Assembly (NCBI GenBank): GCA_963678705.1
Contig: OY783206.1
Location: 26,609,807-26,673,806, forward strand
Direction: 5' to 3'
Source: Panorpa germanica
Taxonomy: Eukaryota > Arthropoda > Insecta > Mecoptera > Panorpidae
Length of the DNA: 64,000 nucleotides
How positions within the stretch are numbered: position 1 is the stretch's first letter; each line of letters starts with the position of its first letter. Both the position numbers and the translations under genes were made by a program. A model generated the notes under the pieces. It ran no database searches, was not told the origin of the DNA, and saw nothing but the letters and a program-made list of their open reading frames with translations. This document shows, piece after piece, positions 39,301 through 48,300 of the stretch.

Positions 39301-42300
39301 AAACAAGATATTAATAATGGGTATAAACGAATTCAGTGTAAATTTGTCGCACAGTTCTTGCTTTTGATGTTAACTTTTGTTACTTTGCGGGAAGTGTAGT
39401 TTTTAATGAAAGATTGTTTGCAAACAAATATTCGTATACAATTTAATTAGACATTGCAAAATATAAATGTAAAAGTATATTACACTCTCTGACTTACCGT
39501 TAACTTTATGGAGAGAAGTAATTTGTTAGTATTTTGATTGATTGATAAATAAATAATTTGGAGGATAATACTAGATGGTACTTCTACTATCCGGATACAA
39601 GGGTTGCTTAGTTAGTGCTGTCATTTTCAATTTCGCACTAGTTTTCAACTACAACAGTCATTGCTGTGACATTTGGCAGATATTGTGTTTCATTGCTAAA
39701 TAATATCACTTTTGATTCCACATAATAAATCGTTCTATCACAATAACATCACAATTGTTCGTTCTATACACATAAACTACATTCGCTAAGTGACATAAAA
39801 TAATTGTTATTTGAAATGTTGTAGAATTACTGCAGGCCTAGAGGTTCAGATTCCGGATGAAAGACACCAAGCAGGTGTGCGAACCTAAATTTCTTTTATG
39901 TGGTCAACCCAATTGTCTCTTAAATCGAATTCACTTCACTACCGGGGTCAATTAGTTCGACAATTAGAAATGAAACTTACAGCTGGCAGTGGCTAAAGTC
40001 CAGAAAAAGAAGATACAAAGATTAGTATTTGAAAAGGACCTAAGAAATTTATTGAGTGATTTGATACGACGGCACAACTTACCCTCTGTTAATTATTTTA
40101 TAATCAATTCAATATTAACAGCTTTTTACTGATACCGGAAGTTAATCAATGACCAAGCAAGTTAATCAATGTTTAAAACGGATTTTGTTAAAGGGCTTAG
40201 GAACCCTAATTTTTATTCACAAAGTTGACCTCAAATACCCAATTATTTTTAAATAAGTCGCAATATTACACGAGATATTAACACTTGAAATAGACATTTT
40301 TGACCCAACAGAGTATGGGTGTATGTGTGACACGTCATTTACTGCTAATAGCTAATAGATGTTTAAACAAACAAAAACGCCAATATACATACATTGACCT
40401 ATATTACAATCAAGAATTTAAAAATCGAACCCTAAATGAAATCACAAGCCCCTTAATTAGACAAGAAGTTGACAATTGCGTTGCGTTCAAAAGTAGGCTT
40501 TTGTTGGACTGTAACAGCCCGACAATCACTCCCCAACTAATGTCTGAGAATCGTGAGGTGAATAACTTTTATTTAAAATATATCGTACCAGCTGCAATTA
40601 AAACAAAAAAAGTAAAATATTGTTAATAATATGCAACAGGAATGTTTCCATGTTACCTGCAGGTTACTCTCGACTTACCGTCTGAAGAAGGATGTGTCAT
40701 GAGTTACTAAAGTCACAAGTTTTTATTTTCTTAAAAATGAAGTAGACAAGCAAGGTAGGCAACATTGGAACTGGATGAATATGGCGAGGACATGGCGGCC
40801 TAAATGTAATTTTGTAGACGTTTAAAAAACATGATGCGTTCACTTTTGACTCTTTCCTTTTAGAAGTTAGTTTTTCTTTTAGAAAATTAAATAAAACATT
40901 TAAAATTTAATTTCAATGTATTTAACTAAATTTAGAACACATAAAAATGAACATCCATATTTCAACCCGTTGTAAGCATGTTTGTACGGTTCTCCAATAG
41001 GGGCGATTCGATGTTGACAGCGTGAGGCGGCCATGTTGTATTGACGGTATATGTGAAATCTGTTGTTTATTATTCAGTCATGATAAAACTTGTGCTGTTG
41101 GTCTAATCCTGCCAGATCCTTTGCAGCAGAGTTATTGCAATTTGGACTTATCGTATTCGTGCCGCTGACATTTGAACGATATCATATTCCATACATATGC
41201 CTCTCAAATAAAAAAGGATTTCGTTAATACTACACCCTACCTCGTTTTGTTCCATTTCAACATCGATCCGCCCTCATTGGAAAACCCTATACTTTTATTA
41301 AATTAGTAAAATGTTTAGGACAACGATGGGGCAGTTTATTTCTCTTACCGTCTAAGTAGAGTGAGTGTAAAGGAGAACATGGCAGCCACAAGGGAAAAAC
41401 AAAGACAAGATTCGTTATTAAAAAGATAAAGGTAGTTACTTTAGCTATTTATAATTAATTACTGCAAAGCAAACGTCTTGTAAATCATGAAATTGAGCAA
41501 ATATAATGATGAAGTCCATGAGCTACAGTGCTGACACATTTGGTGCAACGTTCACCAAATTAAATCAATCAATCAATGTCTATGATTTACTAATTTATTT
41601 CATGTGCAAAATCTTATTTTGTGAAAATCTTTGCGGTTGAATTTCAAGTGATAAAAACAGTTTATGTGTTCCAAGCGATGCTCTACATGTGTTGTTTGTT
41701 TTGAAATTCTGCTCATTGTGAATTAATTCATTGTTTAAAGCCTTAATTCTCATGGTTTACAAGGTTTTACTTCTTTCTCTGTTAAATGCAAACGCATGTG
41801 CTTGTAGTTGCATCTCGCTGACGGCATCGATGATGAAAATGCTGTTCACGATACATCGACCATGAGCGCCATAACAGAAATGTTTCAACTTACTCTCTGT
41901 ATTATTTATTTGACAAAGTTAATGATATGAAACAAAATTATAAAAGAAAGGCGGCGCAGTGAAGAAGGAAAGTAGAAGAGGAAGGAAGGAGAGTATAGAA
42001 CAAGAATTGGTTCCAGTATAATATAAGTGAAATTAAATGTAGTGGACAATTTCAACGGAGTAATGTAAATGGAATGAAATCAAGATTCGCCACGTTGGTG
42101 ATCTTGCGGTGAGCCAGTTTGGACCGTTTTACAGAAACAAAACACTTAGTTCATTTAATACTTTATTTCACGTAGTACTTCTAATGCATTGTCCTTTGTT
42201 GGTAATGGGAGAAATGTTTACCGGCAGGTATTTTTATCAGGAATTACATTTTTAGCTTTAATTGTATTTGTGGCAAGGATTCAAGTATTTGTAGATGGTT

Positions 42301-45300
42301 GGGTGGTGTGATTATTTATGTATTTGTATTTGTAAGGAATGAATGATTTTAGTGCGATGTTGATAGTTTTGTAAGTGATAACGAATGAGCGAATCCGATG
42401 TGCGAATTTAGGTAAAGGAAAAACCAGAATACATTTCATTGGGGATAACAACGGTGGATGTGGAAATACCAGGCGTTCTTTAAAATGGGATCATCCCTAT
42501 CGAATGATATTTACAATTATACCAGTAGACACACTGCAGGGAGATAGAATATTTTTATTTACAATCATATTTTCTTAAGACGTTATGATTTACACAAAAT
42601 AAAACAATTAGAGATAATGTCAGTCCAGCTTCTTTCGATCCCGTTTTACTCACCACCTGTGGGCAAGTAATGTTATTATATTTTATATATTTTGTAATAG
42701 TTTGAGTGGATAATAATTGAACGTGCTGTTAGTTTACTTACAAACTAGATGCACACACAATAATTGTTAAATTTTGCTGATGAAGAACGCAATTAGCTAA
42801 CGAAAATGTTATTTTCATGTTTGGTAAATTCAGTGCAGTGCCTTAACCACACAGGTGCAAGGTGATATTTATCAAGGACTACGAGAAATAGTGTATATCC
42901 CAAAACTTATTTAAGGGCTAATTTACATTGATGTTTACATTGGAATATCTTAAAAAGAGGATACTTATTCAGCGGATCTAAAAGACTTTTTCTTAGATCT
43001 ATAGTCCTTAATTGACCACTTCAAAAATTCTGGAGAGATATACTCATGTAAAGTAAAACTTTGCAGGGCCCACTAATTTAAATTATGGCTTTGAATTAGT
43101 AAATGTAATCTAAAATAATTGAAAGTAAAACTAATTTAAAACATTACTGACTTTCTGTTTTTACAAATTAAAAATGCATTTAAAGGAACAGCAACTTATA
43201 ATAAGAATTGTTGTTTTCATTGTATCAGAAGACTATTGTCTTAACTTACTTTCTGTATAAAGAAAATGGTTTAAAGATTGTAAGCTATGTAATCTAAAAA
43301 GTGACTCCAATAATTAATTTTTAACAATTAAAATTTGCTTTTAGAGGGCAATCAAGCCAGGCATCATCTAATTTTGCTATTATCATTAAAAGCGGATCAA
43401 CCTAGGTGCAGGTTTACTGGGATACAATAGCGCTATGTTCCACTGTTGCACAATACACAATCTGCCGGCGAAGAAGGACAATCTAAGGATCTGATCCAGA
43501 TGAGCGTATTTTCCCAAAATTCAAAACTGTTACACTCAAAATTAAGAGAAATGAACTCAAACTGGAGAGTTACTATCTAAGGTTGGAGCATCTAGGAATA
43601 TTTTAAGAAGACGATCCCAAGGCACAAAATTTTATATAATTTATTAAACAATTAATAACTTACTCCCTGCAAAGAACAATGAGGTAAGGAAAACAGATTA
43701 CATTTAAATTCAATTGTTTTACATTTTTCTAATTTGAGTTTCGTTTAATTCCTAATTCTGTTGTCGCACCATCACTATCCAGCAACTATTTATGTCGCCG
43801 ATACGTTTTAATGGAAGTACATTGTTGTGCTAAATAAATATGTAAATTAAAATCGGTTCCTCATCACTGAAACTGTTTCCCAGTCTCATAAACCAAATCT
43901 TTTTACATTTTCAACATGATCCCCAAATTTATCTCTAACCACTGAAGTTAATCTTCGGAGTGCAAAATACTTTCCCGCTTCCCAGTTTCCTTTAAAGTCG
44001 CTATCTAACTTAACTCAAACAGGAAATAAGTGTCATTCATTTCCTTTAACATTAGTCACAGTAATCGGACATTTCACTTACAATCTTTACAAAAAATAGG
44101 GCAACATGAAATTGGAATATTCAAGGTAGAAATCAAGTCGGAACATCCATGAAAGTAATTAGCTTACCGCCTATTGCTGTTTCATTAATAGTGTAGAATG
44201 AATTGAATAGTAATATCCGGTAAATTAAATTAAAAAGAAAACACAAATTAGAATAGCATTAGCTGCAAGCGACTGGGTTTTCTTCTTCATGAATATCCAG
44301 AGCCGGATTTACGCATTTGCTGGCTGTAGGAAACCCAATGTCCACGTGTCTGATTGTATCTCAAAATGACAAATACGAAAATAACAAGTTTCAATAGGAA
44401 AGACAGAAATGAAATTAAGATGTTATGCAGATAACTTATTTCACGTAACAAAAACAGAAAATAAAATTTAAAAAAATGCATTCTTAAAAATATATTGTGA
44501 AGGTACTGTTGCAAAAATAAATGAAGAAAAAAGTAAAATTCTAATTGTAGGAGCACAAAATTGAATAAAAATGGGTTAACATTTACTGAAATCATAGAAA
44601 ATAAAATGGACAAACACAGTTACTGACAATAATAGGATTATCTCGGATTATCAGAGAGAAGACGAAATATATTGAAAATTTAATAGAAAAAAGAAGGAAA
44701 AGGACGGAAAGGAAATTTGACTGTATAGAAGATATGTTTAATAAATATGACCCAGAGGAAATGCAAGATGTAAATTCAAATGAAATATGCAAGCTCGTAA
44801 ACCAGCGTTGTGCCATCAGTGAAATGGAAAATGGAACAAAGTTTCATGATGAAAACAAATTGAAGGCCCAAAAATATTAAGGTGCTGGTCTTCTCTTTGC
44901 GAGGAAGTACTCAGAAGAGGATCTCGAAGAACTTAAAGAATTACATAATTTCATAAAAGTAAGATACGAGAGAAGAGGAGATGTGTGCTTGAAAATGAAA
45001 ATAACTGCATGTGTCTAACGATTTATTGGTCAAGCTTACCACCTGTTATTGTTTAAGATCATTCGATTACGTAAACCATTTATAACTTTGCAGGGCCTGA
45101 CGGTCCGCTCTATTAATATGCAGTGAAACTTTCTAGAAGTTACAACATGGATCGGTATCGAGCTGTCAAGATGCTGTTTCATTTAATCAACAATTTTTAG
45201 GAATTTGCTTTAGAAGTCAATCAAAGAATAAGAGCTGTAATCTTAAGAAAATTACAATCCTGCTGAATGTTTTACTTTCATGTTCATAGGACGTTGTAAA

Positions 45301-48300
45301 GTTTTTACTTGATATTTACAACAGCAGTACTACATCTTTTGTGTTTCTATTTTCGTTATGCACTTCACTTATTCAATATGCAGTCAAGTAAAATGCAACA
45401 CTGGCTGCAGTTCAAGAAGTACTTACACCCTGTTGAATAATAGGAAAGCAATGTCTAATTCAAGCACAAAACAAATCAAATATCTCTACGCAACGAAAGA
45501 ACTAGGGGTTATTTGCAAGTTATGTAAAAGGGTGTTCATAAGTACACCACGTTCAAAAATGCGTTAAACTTACACGCTGTTCATAAAAGAAAAACGTAAC
45601 GTACAAGTGCAAGGAATAAGTAAGTGGATCTGAGGTATGGCCATCCGCTCGGGAGTACTTACGCGCTGTTTGCAGAATCAAAATGAAGAAAACATCGGAG
45701 CAAAGTAACGACACAAACCAAATAAAAAAAAAGAAAAATAAAGAAAGGTCATTAGTTTCGATCACACCTTGTTTATTTAATGTATGTTGATAAGTTACCA
45801 TCTGAAAGAGAAAAAAAAAGCATATCAGTTCCTTTGAATCGTTTTAACCTAATTTTTTTAATTAATATTTACGTATTCACTAATCGAATTTGTTTTCTTT
45901 TTAATGACATATTTGTACTTGTTATGATTATTATATTGTAATCTCAAGAGATTAAGTAACATAAAGCCAACGCTTGTAAATCACAACGCTTATGTGTGAT
46001 GTCCCCATAATCTATTTATCCTCCATAGACCCCTATTTCCAATCAACGGTTAGTTACACCCATTGATTCAACTTCTATTTTGATGCAAATCAAGAACAAC
46101 ATAGCGTCTGCAGCTAACTCAACCAAAGTAAGGCAATTCGTTCTAGCAATTCTAATATCTACAGTCCTCTAAATCTACAAACGGTTGATTTGTATTTAGA
46201 ACAACAAACACTCACCATCTAAATAAAAATGATGTAACACTTAGCAGTTGAACAAATAATTCGAAGCAAGCAAATCTAGACTACTTCATCGTGAGCAAAA
46301 CCCTGATCATTGCAAAAGCTATAAGACTGTGATTAGTTTCCGGATCGGAAGGAAACAATGCTTTAGTTTAATTTAGGTCTTGGAATGAGTTTTATCCTAT
46401 TATTCAGGTACGATAGTTGCTTGGAACATTCCGGGACTCATATAGAGATTACGTTAATGTCTTAAAATCTTAGTGGCTTGACTCAAAGTCAGTAAAAAAC
46501 CCGTAAACGCCATAGAACTCGTGAATGACAAAAATGACTGATAGGACTAAAAGAAGCTTAGCAACAACAAAATCATCGCATCAGTAAAATATACAAGGAG
46601 ACTTTTTAAATTAATTTATGGGGCTTATTGTCCAAGGAATTTCTTATCTAAGCTACTTATTTAAAAACTTAGAATATTTACCGGCTGGAAAAATAAAATA
46701 AATTAAATGTTAAATATATATTAAATAAATGTAAGAGTTAAAGAAGTAACTAATGTTGGGACACCTGTTCGATTCTGGAGATAACTATCGTCTAGTTCAT
46801 TAGTGAAACATCTCGGATTATTGGCTGTTTAAATAATAACAAAAACGGTGCGCTGGTTGGTGAATTATCTGGGTGAGTTATTAAATTATACATTTCACTT
46901 AGAGTTGTCTCACTATTGAGTAGAATGATCGATATATCTAGAATCATTGTGTGATAATAATGGATAAATGCAAGAAAAAGGAAGGCAACACAGAGAATTG
47001 ATGAAGAAAAGAAAAGACTGAAAGGCTTCAATGAGTGCTGGGAAGGAGATTATAGTGAAAGTAAAAGGGAGACTGAGGAAAAAGCAAATAAGCTAAAAAG
47101 GAGGGAAAACCAAAATGAAGGAATACAAAGATTAAATAATTAAAAATTGTTATTAAAAAAGAAATTGAAAGTGATTGAGAAACAAGTCAAGGACATTAAA
47201 ACATAAAAAGGACATGCAAATTCTTCTACAAAGAAAGGCAGGACAGGAAAAATGGGAGAGATGAGAAAACTACTTCAAGACAAAACTAAAGGAGTACATC
47301 TTTCAGAAGTGAAGAACAAATAAGATTATTTAAATGTAGGTAACACCAAGCAGGTTCGTAATAAAAGGGTGGAGGATAAACTTCTGATCGAATTGAAACA
47401 AATGAAGAAAAATAACGAAATAATAAACACATTGAGTATATTAAATATTTGTACAAAAACAGGGGCAAGGAACACGTTGACAGATATAATAAAGATGTAA
47501 AAAAAATACATCAAAGTCCTCGAGGTTTCCCAGTCCTGATCTACATAATAAATACAAAACATAAGTAGGTGTGGCTGTGCCAATTTATTGCACGTACTGT
47601 TCAATATTCAATTAAATTCACTGATTGAATAGAAAGCATTGTAAAGCCAATCAGTGGAGAAGAAGCACACAATTGATTAACTAAAATTGATGCCTCATGG
47701 AACGAATTGTGAAAGAACCAATAACAAAATATCGTTTTGATTTTTCATTTAATGTGTATTTTAAATCGTATTATTGTATAAGGAACAAATGTTGAATAAA
47801 CCGGACCCTAATTTAAAAACCCGAGCATTTGTTTCTAAAGAATCAAAACCAGTGTGAAGTACAGCGAATGTCACTTACTGCCTGCATAGATGATGGCATT
47901 GTAATGAAAACCAATAAAAGTATTTAAAAAAGAATAAAATATTAGCAATGTGTGTAAAATAGATAACTGAAATATGAATTAATTAAAGTAATACAAAATA
48001 TTCCAGTTGACGTATTGGTTGCGTCCACATTAAAGATTAAAGTAAAGAGTAGCTCACATTCTAAGTGAAGAAAGATTAGGTTTAGAGCAAATCACGTCTA
48101 ATAAGAACGGAACGGGATGTTGGTCAAAGTGAGCCCCTAACTTACTATCTGTGTTACAGTAATGAAATATTATAAAGTAATGTTTAAGATGATTAAGAAA
48201 CAATATTCAAATCTTCATCAAGTTTATATTTTTGTATTTTGCTCTTTTCCGGTTTATCTTCTATTTAGAACGAATAACGGATGTACATTTTACTATCGAA

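Noticed and set aside
40651..40663. Zero-length recursive splice site CCTGCAG|GTAACA
   Set aside because: Weak donor and a single instance; cannot be told from chance.
43459..43461. Triplet ATT with acceptor CCTTCTTCGCCGGCAG
   Set aside because: The acceptor is good but the only donor is GTGTAT, much weaker than the rest.
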